In this document: positions 25,244 through 34,026 of the stretch, piece by piece
Position numbering within the stretch: position 1 is the stretch's first letter
Layout: each line of letters begins with the position of its first letter
Assembly: GCA_934512135.1 (NCBI GenBank)
Contig: CAKSWT010000006.1
Coordinates: 62,001 to 126,000 of the forward strand
Direction: 5' to 3'
Source: an uncultured Oscillospiraceae bacterium
GTDB lineage: Bacteria; Bacillota; Clostridia; Oscillospirales; Oscillospiraceae
DNA length: 64,000 bases
Position numbers and translations under genes: made by a program
The notes under the pieces: model-generated
Seen by the model: only the letters and a program-made list of their open reading frames with translations
Databases searched by the model: none
What the model was told of the DNA's origin: nothing

Positions 25244-25924
25244 ATGGACAGACAGATATCCCCCATGCAGCTTGTGGTCTCCATTGTGGAGCGCGGCAAG
25301 GGCATGAAGCTGATGAAAACCTATGAACAGTTCAAGCTGACCCAGCACATACAGTCTGCCGGCCGAGGCACCGCCTCCTCCCACCTGCTGGACACCCTGG
25401 GCTTTGGCACCGCCGAGCGGGACCTGGTCCTGAGCATTGCACCCAAGGACACCGTCCGCCAGCTGATGTACTACTTACGAGACGACGATCGCTCCAGTCT
25501 TGACACCCCGGGCATTGCGTTCTCCATGGATATTTCCGGACTGAACGCCATCCTGGCCATCGGACTGAGCCGAACCGAAGAAATGGATCCAGAAAGGGGC
25601 GAAATGCTTATGGAACAGGGCAGCCATCACAGCCTGATTTTAGTGGCCGTCAACCCCGGCTACACCGATGCGGTCATGGACACCGCCCGGGCCGCAGGAG
25701 CCAGAGGGGGCACTGTGGTCCGGGCCCGCTGGGTGGGCACAGAGGAAATCAAGAAGTTCGCTGGAATCACCCTTCAGTCGGAAAAAGAGCTTCTGGCCAT
25801 TGTGGCTTCTCAGAAGGAACGCAAAAAAATCATGGAGGACATCAACCGCATTCACGGCATGAAATCCTCCCCTCAGGCGGTGGTGATCTCCCTTCCCATT
25901 GAACACACCGCCCGGCTGGACTGA
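25244..25924 (+). CDS. PII-like (GlnB-superfamily) regulator with two tandem domains
   Basis: A 226-residue protein that looks like two PII-like ferredoxin folds in tandem. The first is about 8-105 (MQLVVSIVERGKGMKLMKTYEQ); the second is about 120-226 (HSLILVAVNPGYTDAVMDTARAAGARGGTVVRA, in parts). The motif GARGGTVV resembles the T-loop/B-loop region of GlnB. The uridylylation tyrosine cannot be assigned. Four bases separate it from the DUF1538 gene. By analogy with GlnK-AmtB it probably binds and gates that membrane protein; this is inference. Confidence 0.8.
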   Translation: MDRQISPMQLVVSIVERGKGMKLMKTYEQFKLTQHIQSAGRGTASSHLLDTLGFGTAERDLVLSIAPKDTVRQLMYYLRDDDRSSLDTPGIAFSMDISGLNAILAIGLSRTEEMDPERGEMLMEQGSHHSLILVAVNPGYTDAVMDTARAAGARGGTVVRARWVGTEEIKKFAGITLQSEKELLAIVASQKERKKIMEDINRIHGMKSSPQAVVISLPIEHTARLD

Positions 25925-25928
25925 GCCG

Positions 25929-25963
25929 AAAAAGTCGGGGCAAGCCACAACGCTCGCCCCGAC
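25929..25963 (-). terminator. Terminator of tRNA-Leu
   Basis: GTCGGGGC (25934-25941) pairs with GCCCCGAC (25956-25963). On the minus strand the stem is followed by five T residues, directly after the tRNA 3' end. Confidence 0.8.
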
Positions 25964-25964
25964 C

Positions 25965-26047
25965 TGGTGCGGATAACAGGACTCGAACCTGCACGGTCGC
26001 CCATTGGAACCTAAATCCAACGTGTCTACCAATTCCACCATATCCGC
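25965..26047 (-). tRNA. tRNA-Leu (UAG)
   Basis: On the minus strand the acceptor arms GCGGATA and TATCCGC pair. The anticodon stem TTGGA/TCCAA encloses loop TTTAGGT with anticodon UAG. A class II long variable arm is present. The T-loop reads GGTTCGAGTCC, and the CCA end is encoded. Confidence 0.96.
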
Positions 26048-26084
26048 ATTGCCTTCATTCTAGCACACTCTCCGGCAAAACGCA

Positions 26085-26116
26085 AGAAAAACCCTCCGGT
26101 CTGGGCCGGAGGGTTT
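26085..26116 (-). terminator. Terminator of the PH-like membrane protein gene
   Basis: AAACCCTCCGG pairs with CCGGAGGGTTT around a 6-base loop; the minus strand continues with TTTTTC. Confidence 0.85.
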
Positions 26117-26121
26117 CCGTT

Positions 26122-26598
26122 TTACCGTTTAATCTCCTGGGGGATCTTGTACCGGTCCTGATACAGGCCCAGCACATCCACGTTGCTGTAGTAGCCGTCG
26201 GAGACCTTGAAATGCCGTCTGCCCCCGGCCATAATGATGTCGGCGATGTTGGCGTTGGTCCGCATCTTCTCATTGCTGGCGCTGGCGCCGGGACGCTCCC
26301 AGTAAATCGCCGCAATCTCGTCACGAGGAATCTCCGTGGTCTTAAAGGTCTCCTTAATCACCACGGCATTTTCGTAGCAGGTCACCCCGCCCTGCATGGT
26401 CTTGATGCAGTACACCAGCAGCAGGATTCCCACAATCAGCAGCGGAATGCTGACAAAGTTGAACCCGCCCTTGCTGATGCTGTAGCCCAAAACAGCAATT
26501 CCGGCAATTAGAAACACCGCAGCCACCATCAGCATACCGCTGACCGCAATCATAAGGGGCTTTGCCTCCCCCAGCTTTTTCCCATACTTTTCTTCCAC
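26122..26598 (-). CDS. Two-helix membrane protein with a bacterial PH-like domain
   Basis: About 158 residues. Two hydrophobic helices near 15-40 and 48-68 are followed by a soluble domain (CYENAVVIKETFKTTEIPRDEIAAIYWERPG, in parts) resembling DUF304/bPH-type domains. The start is taken as GTG 26598 because GGGAGG lies 8 bases upstream and a charged EEKYGKK head follows. The longer reading upstream is AT-rich and looks non-coding. No partner gene is evident and function is unknown. Confidence 0.65.
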   Translation of the reverse strand: MEEKYGKKLGEAKPLMIAVSGMLMVAAVFLIAGIAVLGYSISKGGFNFVSIPLLIVGILLLVYCIKTMQGGVTCYENAVVIKETFKTTEIPRDEIAAIYWERPGASASNEKMRTNANIADIIMAGGRRHFKVSDGYYSNVDVLGLYQDRYKIPQEIKR

Positions 26599-26809
26599 GA
26601 GCCATACCTCCCTGGCAACTGTGCCAAAATTTACATTCAATATATCATAGTGCTTTCGAAAAGTCAGCAATTTTTTAGAACTCAACAGAAATTTCAGGAT
26701 TATGTCTGTTAGCCTGCTAATATTTTTATGCATTCTGCCCACATCTCATCACAATTTAAACACAATCCCCTGTGGAACGGGGTCTGTATTGCCGCCGATG
26801 AGATTCTCC

Positions 26810-26838
26810 TTTTCATTCGTCCCCCCCTGTGGTATAAT
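26810..26838 (+). promoter_or_regulatory. Promoter of mrnC-rqcH
   Basis: TTTTCA and TATAAT with 17-base spacing, 55 bases upstream of the mrnC start. Confidence 0.5.
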
Positions 26839-26893
26839 ATCGACTGCTGAAGGAACGTGTTTCCTCCGAGATTTCCCTACAGGAGGTATTTTT

Positions 26894-27307
26894 GTGCAGG
26901 ATTTGTTTGCGCCCCAGCTGGACCCGCAGACCATCGGCGGCATTTCATCCCTGGGCCTTGCCCATATCGGCGACGCAGTATACGAGATTCTGGTGCGGAC
27001 CATGCTCATCACCGACGGCCACACCACCGGCGCCCATCTCCATCAGGAGACCACGGCCTTGGTGTGCGCTCCGGCACAGTCCGCCGCGGCGGACCGTATT
27101 GTTCCCCTGCTCACAGAGGAGGAGCTGGGGTATTTCCGCCGTGGCCGCAACGCCAACGTAAAACACATCCCCAAGAACGCCACCCATGCGGAATATGCCC
27201 GGGCCACGGGCCTGGAGGCCCTGTTCGGCGCACTGTATCTTCTGGGCCGAAAGCCCAGACTGTCTGAACTTTTTTCCAAGATCATGGAGGATCGCCATGC
27301 CACTTGA
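26894..27307 (+). CDS. mrnC: Mini-ribonuclease 3
   Basis: A 137-residue RNase III catalytic domain without a double-stranded-RNA-binding domain, the usual mini-III form. Signature residues are LGLAHIGDAVYEILVR (about 21-36) and ATGLEALFGALYLLGR (about 110-125), which supply the acidic active-site residues. It matures 23S rRNA ends in Firmicutes. The GTG start follows AGGAGG by 7 bases. The stop overlaps rqcH by 11 bases. Confidence 0.92.
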   Translation: MQDLFAPQLDPQTIGGISSLGLAHIGDAVYEILVRTMLITDGHTTGAHLHQETTALVCAPAQSAAADRIVPLLTEEELGYFRRGRNANVKHIPKNATHAEYARATGLEALFGALYLLGRKPRLSELFSKIMEDRHAT

Positions 27308-29051
27308 CGCCGTTTTCCTCTCCCACCTTTCCGGAGAGCTTTGCACCACCTTGCTGGGTGCCAAAATCGATAAAATTCACCAGCCCGCCCGGGATGAAAT
27401 CATTCTGGCCCTTCGCGGCCCCCAGGGGGGCGCCCGGCTGCTGCTTTCTGCCAACCCCTCCCATCCCCGGGCCCATATCACCACCGCCCCCTCGGAAAAC
27501 CCCGCCTCCCCGCCTATGTTCTGTATGCTTCTGCGAAAGCATCTGGTGGGAGGCCGGCTGACCCAGATCACCCAGCCCCCTATGGAGCGAGTTTTGGATT
27601 TTGGATTTCAATGCACCAACGACTTTGGCGACACGGTGACCCGTCACCTCATTCTGGAGCTTATGGGGCGGAACTCCAATCTGGTGCTGCTGGGTGATGA
27701 CGGACGGATCGTAGACTGTGTCCGCCGGGTGGACTACGAAATGAGCCAGCAGCGCCAGGTACTTCCCGGGCTGTTCTATCATCTGCCGCCTCAGCAGCAA
27801 AAGCTGAACCCGGCCACCGTCCTTTTGGAGGACATCACCGCCCTGCTCACCGCCATCTCCACCCCGGTTCGGCCTGACGGCTTTCTGCTGGATCACTTTG
27901 CCGGAATCTCCCCGCTGATCGCCCGGGAACTGGTCGCTCGGTATGATCCGGAGTTGGAGGACTTAAACGCCCTTTCCCCGGCCTCCCGCTACGCCTTTGC
28001 CGCCTATGTAAAGCAGGCGTTTTCCCGGCTACAGTCAGAGGACGGCACCCCCTATCTGCTGCTGAAACACGGCGCTCCCTGGGATTTTACCTACCTGCCC
28101 ATTCTCCAGTATGGAGCCCTGGTGGAGTCTCAGCCGGAGCAGAGCTATTCGGCACTGCTGGACACCTTCTACGCCAAAAAAGACGCCGCCGCCCGCATGA
28201 AGTCCAAGTCCTCTGCCATCACCAAGACCATTACCAACCTGCGGAACCGCACCGCCCGAAAGCTGGCCCACCAGGAGAAGGAGCTGGCCGCCACCGCAGA
28301 CCGGGACACCTTCCGCATCCGGGGTGAGCTGATTACCGCCAACCTCTACCGCATCCAGCGAGGTCAGACCCTGCTCTCTGCGGAAAACTACTACGACCCG
28401 GAGCTTCGGACCATGGACATTCCCCTGGATCCCACCCTCAGTCCCCAGCAGAACGCTGCCAAGTGCTTCAAGGACTACACCAAGGCCAAGCACGCCGAGG
28501 GCTATCTCACGGAGCAGCTCCAAAAGGGCCGGGCCGAGCTGGAATATTTGGAGAGTATTCTAGAGGAGCTCAGCCGGGCGGAAACGGAAAAGGATCTGGC
28601 GGAAATTCGGGGTGAGCTGGTTTCCGTGGGCTATCTCCGAAACACCGACAAAAAGAAGGCCATGAAAACCGCCCCTGCCAAGCCCATGGAGTTTCAGTCC
28701 AGCGAGGGTTTTCGGATTCGCGTCGGCCGGAACAACGTGCAGAACGACCGGCTGACGCTAAAGGACGCCTTCAAAAGTGACATCTGGCTGCATACCCAAA
28801 AAATCCACGGCAGCCATGTCATTATCTCCTGCCAGGGCCGGACCCCCGGAGACGCCACCTTGACCGAGGCTGCCCAGCTGGCTGCCCTGTATTCCCAGGC
28901 CCGGGGCGGACAGAACGTACCTGTGGACTATACCCAGGTAAAAAACGTGAAAAAGCCCACGGGTGCAAAGCCCGGCATGGTGATCTACGACCACTACAAC
29001 ACCCTGTATGTGACCCCGGAGGAGGACCTCCCCGGGAAGTTGAAGTCCTGA
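27297..29051 (+). CDS. rqcH: Rqc2/NEMF homologue RqcH (NFACT family)
   Basis: A 584-residue protein. The NFACT-N domain starts PLDAVFLSHLSGEL and contains ELMGRNSNLVLL. Two HhH motifs follow in the middle, then a coiled-coil region about 360-450. The NFACT-R domain at the end (IRVGRNNVQNDRLTLK, and DIWLHTQKIHGSHVII) closes the protein. It binds stalled 50S subunits with tRNA-Ala and adds C-terminal alanine tails that mark nascent chains for degradation. It was formerly annotated as fibronectin-binding protein. The start follows GGAGG inside the end of mrnC. Confidence 0.93.
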   Translation: MPLDAVFLSHLSGELCTTLLGAKIDKIHQPARDEIILALRGPQGGARLLLSANPSHPRAHITTAPSENPASPPMFCMLLRKHLVGGRLTQITQPPMERVLDFGFQCTNDFGDTVTRHLILELMGRNSNLVLLGDDGRIVDCVRRVDYEMSQQRQVLPGLFYHLPPQQQKLNPATVLLEDITALLTAISTPVRPDGFLLDHFAGISPLIARELVARYDPELEDLNALSPASRYAFAAYVKQAFSRLQSEDGTPYLLLKHGAPWDFTYLPILQYGALVESQPEQSYSALLDTFYAKKDAAARMKSKSSAITKTITNLRNRTARKLAHQEKELAATADRDTFRIRGELITANLYRIQRGQTLLSAENYYDPELRTMDIPLDPTLSPQQNAAKCFKDYTKAKHAEGYLTEQLQKGRAELEYLESILEELSRAETEKDLAEIRGELVSVGYLRNTDKKKAMKTAPAKPMEFQSSEGFRIRVGRNNVQNDRLTLKDAFKSDIWLHTQKIHGSHVIISCQGRTPGDATLTEAAQLAALYSQARGGQNVPVDYTQVKNVKKPTGAKPGMVIYDHYNTLYVTPEEDLPGKLKS

Positions 29052-29058
29052 AGATCAA

Positions 29059-29095
29059 GGCCCCCGGAGACGGTATGTCTCCGGGGGCCCTTTGT
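29059..29095 (+). terminator. Terminator after rqcH
   Basis: A perfect 13-bp GC-rich stem (29059-29071 / 29077-29089) with a 5-base loop precedes CTTTGTT. The convergent ABC exporter gene ends in the same place. Confidence 0.85.
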
Positions 29096-30834
29096 TATTG
29101 ATGCTTCAGCTGCAAATCATAGAGCTTTTTGTAAATGCCGTTTTGCTGGAGCAGCTCCTGATGGGTCCCCTCCTCCCGGAGGCGTCCCTTGTGCATAACC
29201 ATGATCTTGTCCGCATGCTGAATGGTGGAAAGCCGATGCGCCACCACAATAGTGGTCCGGCCTGCCATCAGCCGCTCCATGGCGTCCTGAATCAGCATTT
29301 CCGTCTCCGTGTCAATGTTGGCAGTGGCCTCGTCCATCACCAGAATGGCCGGGTCAAAGGCCAAGGTCCTGGCAAAGCTCAAAAGCTGCCGCTGTCCGGC
29401 AGACAAAGTGGAGCCCCGCTCCGTCACCGCCGTTTCATAGCCCTGCTCCAGCTGGGAGATAAATCCGTCCGCATTGACGAACTTGGCCGCCTCCCGGATC
29501 GCTTCATCGCTGATGGCGCTTTCCCGGAGGCGAATATTGCTCTGAATGTCCCCGGTGAACAGGAACACGTCCTGCTGCACCTGTCCCACTGCACGGCGGA
29601 GGGATGGAATGTCCAACTCCCGAATATCCGTCCCGTCAATGGTAATGCGCCCCTTCTGGATGTCATAGTACCTGCCGATGAGGTTCAAAATGGAGCTCTT
29701 TCCCGCGCCGGTGGCCCCCACAAACGCGGCGGTCTGACCGGGTTCAATGACAAAGCTCACATCCTTCAGCACCCACTCCTCCCCGTCATAGGAGAACCAA
29801 ACATGGTCAAACACAATGCGGCCCTTGGGGGCCTCCAGGACCTTGGGCTGCTCCGGCTCCCGGATCAGGGGCTCCTCGTCCAGCAGGGCAAAAATCTTCT
29901 CCCCCGCCGCCATCGCCGCCTGTAGGGTACCAAACTGGTCGGACAGATTCTGAATAGGCTCAAAGAAGGACTTCACATAGCTGGTGAAGATATACAGGGT
30001 GCCAATGGACAGCGCCCCATGCATCACCTGGACGCCGCCCACTCCCAGCACCGACGCCAATGCCAGAATGCTGATAAAGTAGATCAGCGGCCGGAAGGTC
30101 CCGTACACCACAATCTCCCGAAAGTTCGACTGAAACAAATCCTGAGATCGCTGGGTAAACTCCCGCTGCTTTTCCTCCTCCCGGTGGAAAATGTGGATCA
30201 GCTTCATGGCGGATAGATTCTCCGAGAGATAGGTGTTCATGGCGGAGACCTTGGTCCGGGTGATTCGGTGGGTGGTGCGATAGAGCCGGGTGAACAGGCC
30301 GGTAAGATACACCACCAGAGGAAGCAGCAAAAAGGACACCAAGGCCAGCTTCCACTGGAGATAGAGCATCACCCCGGCATAGCCTAAAATCAGCACGGCA
30401 TTTTTCACCATGGTCACCAAAATGGAGGAAAACAGCTCGTTGAGGGTCTCCACGTCGTTGGTCACCCGGGTGACAATCCGCCCCACCGGCGTCACATCAA
30501 AGAACCGCAGGGACAGATGGTGGATATGATCGAAAAGCTCCTGGCGGATGCGGAAGATAATATTCTGTCCCAGCTTCTGCAAAATCCACATCTGCGCCGC
30601 ATTGCACACCGTGCCAAAGATCAGGCACACCAGATAAATCGCCGAATACCGGACGATCACGGAAAAGGCGCCGCCCACGGTAATGGCATCCATGGCCCGC
30701 CCCACCAGAATGGGCCGGATCAGGTCGCTGACCGTCACCACCAGGACCAGCACCAGGGCAACCATCAGGGCTCCCTTCTCGGGCTTCATGTAGCCCATCA
30801 GCCGCCGGAACACCCCTTGCTTATTCTTCTGCAT
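29095..30834 (-). CDS. ABC exporter half-transporter (subunit 2)
   Basis: A 579-residue fused permease-ATPase. Six hydrophobic helices fill residues 15-300. The nucleotide-binding domain has Walker A GATGAGKSSI, the signature motif in the run STLSAGQRQLLSFARTL, Walker B ILVMDEATANID and the H-loop in VVAHRLSTIQ. The catalytic Glu after Walker B is present. The start at 30834 follows AAAGGAGG and overlaps the partner gene by 14 bases. With the preceding gene it forms a heterodimeric multidrug/lipid exporter of the BmrCD/TM287-288 kind. Substrate unknown. Confidence 0.9.
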   Translation of the reverse strand: MQKNKQGVFRRLMGYMKPEKGALMVALVLVLVVTVSDLIRPILVGRAMDAITVGGAFSVIVRYSAIYLVCLIFGTVCNAAQMWILQKLGQNIIFRIRQELFDHIHHLSLRFFDVTPVGRIVTRVTNDVETLNELFSSILVTMVKNAVLILGYAGVMLYLQWKLALVSFLLLPLVVYLTGLFTRLYRTTHRITRTKVSAMNTYLSENLSAMKLIHIFHREEEKQREFTQRSQDLFQSNFREIVVYGTFRPLIYFISILALASVLGVGGVQVMHGALSIGTLYIFTSYVKSFFEPIQNLSDQFGTLQAAMAAGEKIFALLDEEPLIREPEQPKVLEAPKGRIVFDHVWFSYDGEEWVLKDVSFVIEPGQTAAFVGATGAGKSSILNLIGRYYDIQKGRITIDGTDIRELDIPSLRRAVGQVQQDVFLFTGDIQSNIRLRESAISDEAIREAAKFVNADGFISQLEQGYETAVTERGSTLSAGQRQLLSFARTLAFDPAILVMDEATANIDTETEMLIQDAMERLMAGRTTIVVAHRLSTIQHADKIMVMHKGRLREEGTHQELLQQNGIYKKLYDLQLKHQ

Positions 30835-32713
30835 GAAGGGCCTCCTTTTCCGCCTGGAGCTGAAGCTCCAGCTGCTGCTGTTCATAGAGCCGGGCATAGC
30901 TGCCGCCCAGCGCCATCAGCTCCTGATGGGTGCCGGACTCGGCACAAACACCGTTTTCCACAAACAGAATTCTGTCCGCACTCTGGACCGTGCTGATACG
31001 ATGGGCAATCAAAATGGTGGTTTTCCCCTTGCGGCGGCTCTTGAGCGCCGCCAAAATCCGGGCCTCGGTATCCGTGTCCACCGCCGAAAGGGCATCGTCC
31101 AGAATGAGAATCTCCGCATCCTTCAGCAGCGCCCGGGCAATGGCAGTGCGCTGCTTCTGTCCCCCGGACAGGGTCACCCCCCGCTCTCCCACCACAGTGG
31201 CATACTGATGGGGGAATTCCATAATGTTGTCGTGTACGTCGGCGTCCTTGGCCGCCTGGATCACCTGATCCAGATCGTTCCACAGTGCATCGGTCTGACT
31301 CTCCCGGTGGGCCATCTCCTGCTCCACCCACTGATCTGCCGCCTCGTCACTCCGCAGGAACACCTTCAAGGGCTTGGTTTCCACCTGGGGCATATGCTCT
31401 GCCGTCCGGGTGCCGAAGGCAATATTCGCCTGAATGGTATCGGAAAACAGCAGATTCTCCTGGGGCACACAGGCCAGGTTTTCCCGGAGGACCCCGATGG
31501 GAATGCTGCGAATATCCTTGCCGCCGATGAAAATTTGCCCCGGCTCCACGTTGTACAGCCGTGTCAGCAAACTCACCAACGTGGATTTGCCGCAGCCGGT
31601 CCGTCCTAAAATGCCAATGGTGGCCCCTGGGGGGATCTCCGCAGAAAACCCGGAAAACACCTCCGGCAGCGCCGGGGCATAGCGGAAGTGCAGATCCCGG
31701 AAGGTGATGGATGCGCCGATGGCGTCGATGGTAGGATCCGTCAGTTCATCGTCCGCCACCTCGGGGGTCTCCGCAAATATGGACTGGACCCGTTTCCAGG
31801 AAGCCGCCCCCTGGGAGAGCATGGTGATGGACTCTCCCGCAGCAATCATGGGCCAGACCAGGGTCATCACATAGGTGTTAAAGGCCACAAATTTTCCCAG
31901 GGTGATGGTGCCATGGATCACCAAATAGCCGCCATAGAGCAGCGTCAATCCGCTGGCCAAGCCGATCAGTCCGTCCAGCATGGGGATTACGGTCGCCCGG
32001 AGCTTCACCACATGGAGATTGGCGTCCTGGTTCTCCCGGGACACCCGCTGGAAGGCCTCCATGTCCTGAGCCTCCTGGACAAAGGCCTTGACCACCCGAA
32101 TGCCGGAGACGCTCTCCTGCACAAAGTCCGTGAGCTTTCCAAAAACGGCCTGTTTCCGGTCATAGCGCCAGCTCATGGCCTTGCCGTAGCGGCTGCCGCC
32201 GAACAAAATCACCAGCAGCGGCACCATGGCCAAAAGGGTCAGCCGCAGGTCCACATAGACGATCATCTTTATGACCACCAGCACCGTCATCACCACCGCG
32301 TCAAAGGTGGTCAGCACGCCCGGCCCCACTGCCATCCGAATGGCGTCCATGTCGTTGCTGAAATAGGCCATTAAATCGCCGGTTTTATGGTGCTGGAAAA
32401 AGCGGTTGGACAGCGTCCCCAGCTTGCGGTACAAGTCCTCCCGCAGGTCCCGCTCCACCCGGCGGGAGGCGCCAAACATCAGCACCCGCCAGCCGAACCG
32501 CATCAGCGCCACCACAGTCGCAATGGCAACGATCAAAAAAACATCCTGTAGCAGCACACGCACCGGAAAGCTCCCCGCGGTCAGTCCATCGGTGATGGCG
32601 CCGGTAAGCTGCGGAATATAAAGCTCCAGAAAGTCTACCGCCAAAAGGCAGAATAGACCGCCTGCATACTCTCCCCAGTACTTTTTAAGGTACGTCAGGA
32701 GTCTGGGAACCAT
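30821..32713 (-). CDS. ABC exporter half-transporter (subunit 1)
   Basis: About 630 residues: six membrane helices, then an ATPase domain with Walker A GRTGCGKST, signature VTLSGGQKQRTAIARAL and H-loop IAHRISTVQ. After Walker B the catalytic position is aspartate (LILDDALSAVD) instead of glutamate. That is the degenerate-site hallmark of heterodimeric exporters. A long insertion of about 45 residues follows the Q-loop (AEHMPQVETKPLKVFLRSDE). The ATG at 32713 gives better Shine-Dalgarno spacing than the GTG six bases upstream. Confidence 0.9.
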   Translation of the reverse strand: MVPRLLTYLKKYWGEYAGGLFCLLAVDFLELYIPQLTGAITDGLTAGSFPVRVLLQDVFLIVAIATVVALMRFGWRVLMFGASRRVERDLREDLYRKLGTLSNRFFQHHKTGDLMAYFSNDMDAIRMAVGPGVLTTFDAVVMTVLVVIKMIVYVDLRLTLLAMVPLLVILFGGSRYGKAMSWRYDRKQAVFGKLTDFVQESVSGIRVVKAFVQEAQDMEAFQRVSRENQDANLHVVKLRATVIPMLDGLIGLASGLTLLYGGYLVIHGTITLGKFVAFNTYVMTLVWPMIAAGESITMLSQGAASWKRVQSIFAETPEVADDELTDPTIDAIGASITFRDLHFRYAPALPEVFSGFSAEIPPGATIGILGRTGCGKSTLVSLLTRLYNVEPGQIFIGGKDIRSIPIGVLRENLACVPQENLLFSDTIQANIAFGTRTAEHMPQVETKPLKVFLRSDEAADQWVEQEMAHRESQTDALWNDLDQVIQAAKDADVHDNIMEFPHQYATVVGERGVTLSGGQKQRTAIARALLKDAEILILDDALSAVDTDTEARILAALKSRRKGKTTILIAHRISTVQSADRILFVENGVCAESGTHQELMALGGSYARLYEQQQLELQLQAEKEALHAEE

Positions 32714-32822
32714 CTGCACCTCTCCTCTCTCCTGTCAGAAAAAATCCAGGGATATTTGCGGAATATCCCTGAGTCTTGCGTTGTTTTCATTATATCAGAT
32801 TCTCTCCGGGAGTCAAGGGCTC

Positions 32823-33197
32823 TTAATTCCGTCCTCCCGTCAGCTCCGCTTCCTCCTCCAGGAGGGCATCGTAGAGCTGCAGTCCGGTCCACTTGGCGTT
32901 GGTCTCCGTGACCACGGCCCGAAGCACCGGCTCCTGGGTGACCTGCTGGCAGGCCGCCAGCAGGAAGTGGAGCATCTGCCCCTTTGCCTGGGCCAGCACC
33001 AGCATCTTCCGCTGGATATCCCGCCCCAGGGCAAGCGCCGGGGCGGGCTTTCCCCCCAGCACCTCCTCAATGGACATGCCATAGGCATTGCGCTCCACCG
33101 AGACCACCTGCACCTGAGGCATATGCTTCAGCAGCAAATGGAGCATTCCCGTCTCCTGTCTGGTGAAATGGTAGAGGAGGATTGTCACAGGCTCCAT
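32823..33197 (-). CDS. DUF3783 family protein
   Basis: A 124-residue protein with the DUF3783 pattern near its end: LLAACQQV, PVLRAVVTETNAKWTGLQLYDALLEEE. Function is unknown. AAAGGAGG lies six bases before the ATG at 33197; the longer frame overlaps the nitroreductase gene and lacks coding character. It follows the nitroreductase and glutathione synthase genes by under 50 bases and is probably co-transcribed. Confidence 0.8.
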   Translation of the reverse strand: MEPVTILLYHFTRQETGMLHLLLKHMPQVQVVSVERNAYGMSIEEVLGGKPAPALALGRDIQRKMLVLAQAKGQMLHFLLAACQQVTQEPVLRAVVTETNAKWTGLQLYDALLEEEAELTGGRN

Positions 33198-33243
33198 ACT
33201 GCCCCTCCTTTCGGAATGACCGGAATTAGTCCCTCTCATCGTC

Positions 33244-34026
33244 TCAGGCCCCCGGCTCGGAAGCCTCATCCTTGACGAGATGGGCAGAGGCCTGATACAG
33301 CTCCTTGCGGAAATCCGGCTCCGGGCTCAGATGCTCGAAGATCACCCGGTATCCGTATTTCTTGGCTGCCACCTCCAGGTGGGCCATGGCAACGCCCACA
33401 TCCAGGCACTGGAAGTAGTTGAACTGATTGAATTTTAAAATTCGGTTGTTCTTCCGATAGATGTGGATCCGGTGAGTATCCACCAGATACCGTACCGGCT
33501 CCATATTCATGCAGCTGGGGGCCATCCAAGTCAGCTCCATAATCTCCCGCCGGGGAGACGCCATGTCACCATAGGCAATGGCACTGAGCTTTTTCTTTCT
33601 GCTGATCTCGGAGGGGGACGTCCGGAAGGGCTCCTGGGAGCGGCCAAAGGCCACACAGGAGATATAGGGCAGGACATTCTCAAAGTCATGCTCCGCCTCC
33701 AGGGAGCCCTGCCAACAGCTAGCGATACCCTGAGCGGTAAGCCACAGCACTGCCATTTCTCCAATATATCCGGCATTTTGGAGGCAGTTTTTGATTTTCT
33801 CCGAACGAATCACCAAATAGTGGGGCGCCTGAAGCCGGGGTACACCGTTGAGCAGCCGGCACATATCGTCCAGGGGCAGAATGTCAAAATTCCAGTCGAT
33901 GGTGTCGTCGGGCACCGTCAGCTCAGACAGGAAATCCACCAGGCCGTCAATAAGCTCCGGCTCCAGCTCCTCCATGTCATAGCTTCGAATACTTTTTCTT
34001 GCGATAATCGCTTCATCCAGGGTCAT
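33244..34026 (-). CDS. Nitroreductase-family protein
   Basis: A 260-residue FMN-dependent nitroreductase-fold protein. RKSIRSYD at residues 10-17 is the FMN-phosphate site. LTAQGIASCWQG near 95 and VAFGRSQEPFR near 125 match the duplicated, single-chain TM1586-like subgroup. It likely reduces nitro or quinone compounds with NAD(P)H. The ATG overlaps the end of gshAB by 4 bases. The coupling to glutathione synthesis suggests a thiol/redox stress role, which is inference. Confidence 0.82.
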   Translation of the reverse strand: MTLDEAIIARKSIRSYDMEELEPELIDGLVDFLSELTVPDDTIDWNFDILPLDDMCRLLNGVPRLQAPHYLVIRSEKIKNCLQNAGYIGEMAVLWLTAQGIASCWQGSLEAEHDFENVLPYISCVAFGRSQEPFRTSPSEISRKKKLSAIAYGDMASPRREIMELTWMAPSCMNMEPVRYLVDTHRIHIYRKNNRILKFNQFNYFQCLDVGVAMAHLEVAAKKYGYRVIFEHLSPEPDFRKELYQASAHLVKDEASEPGA

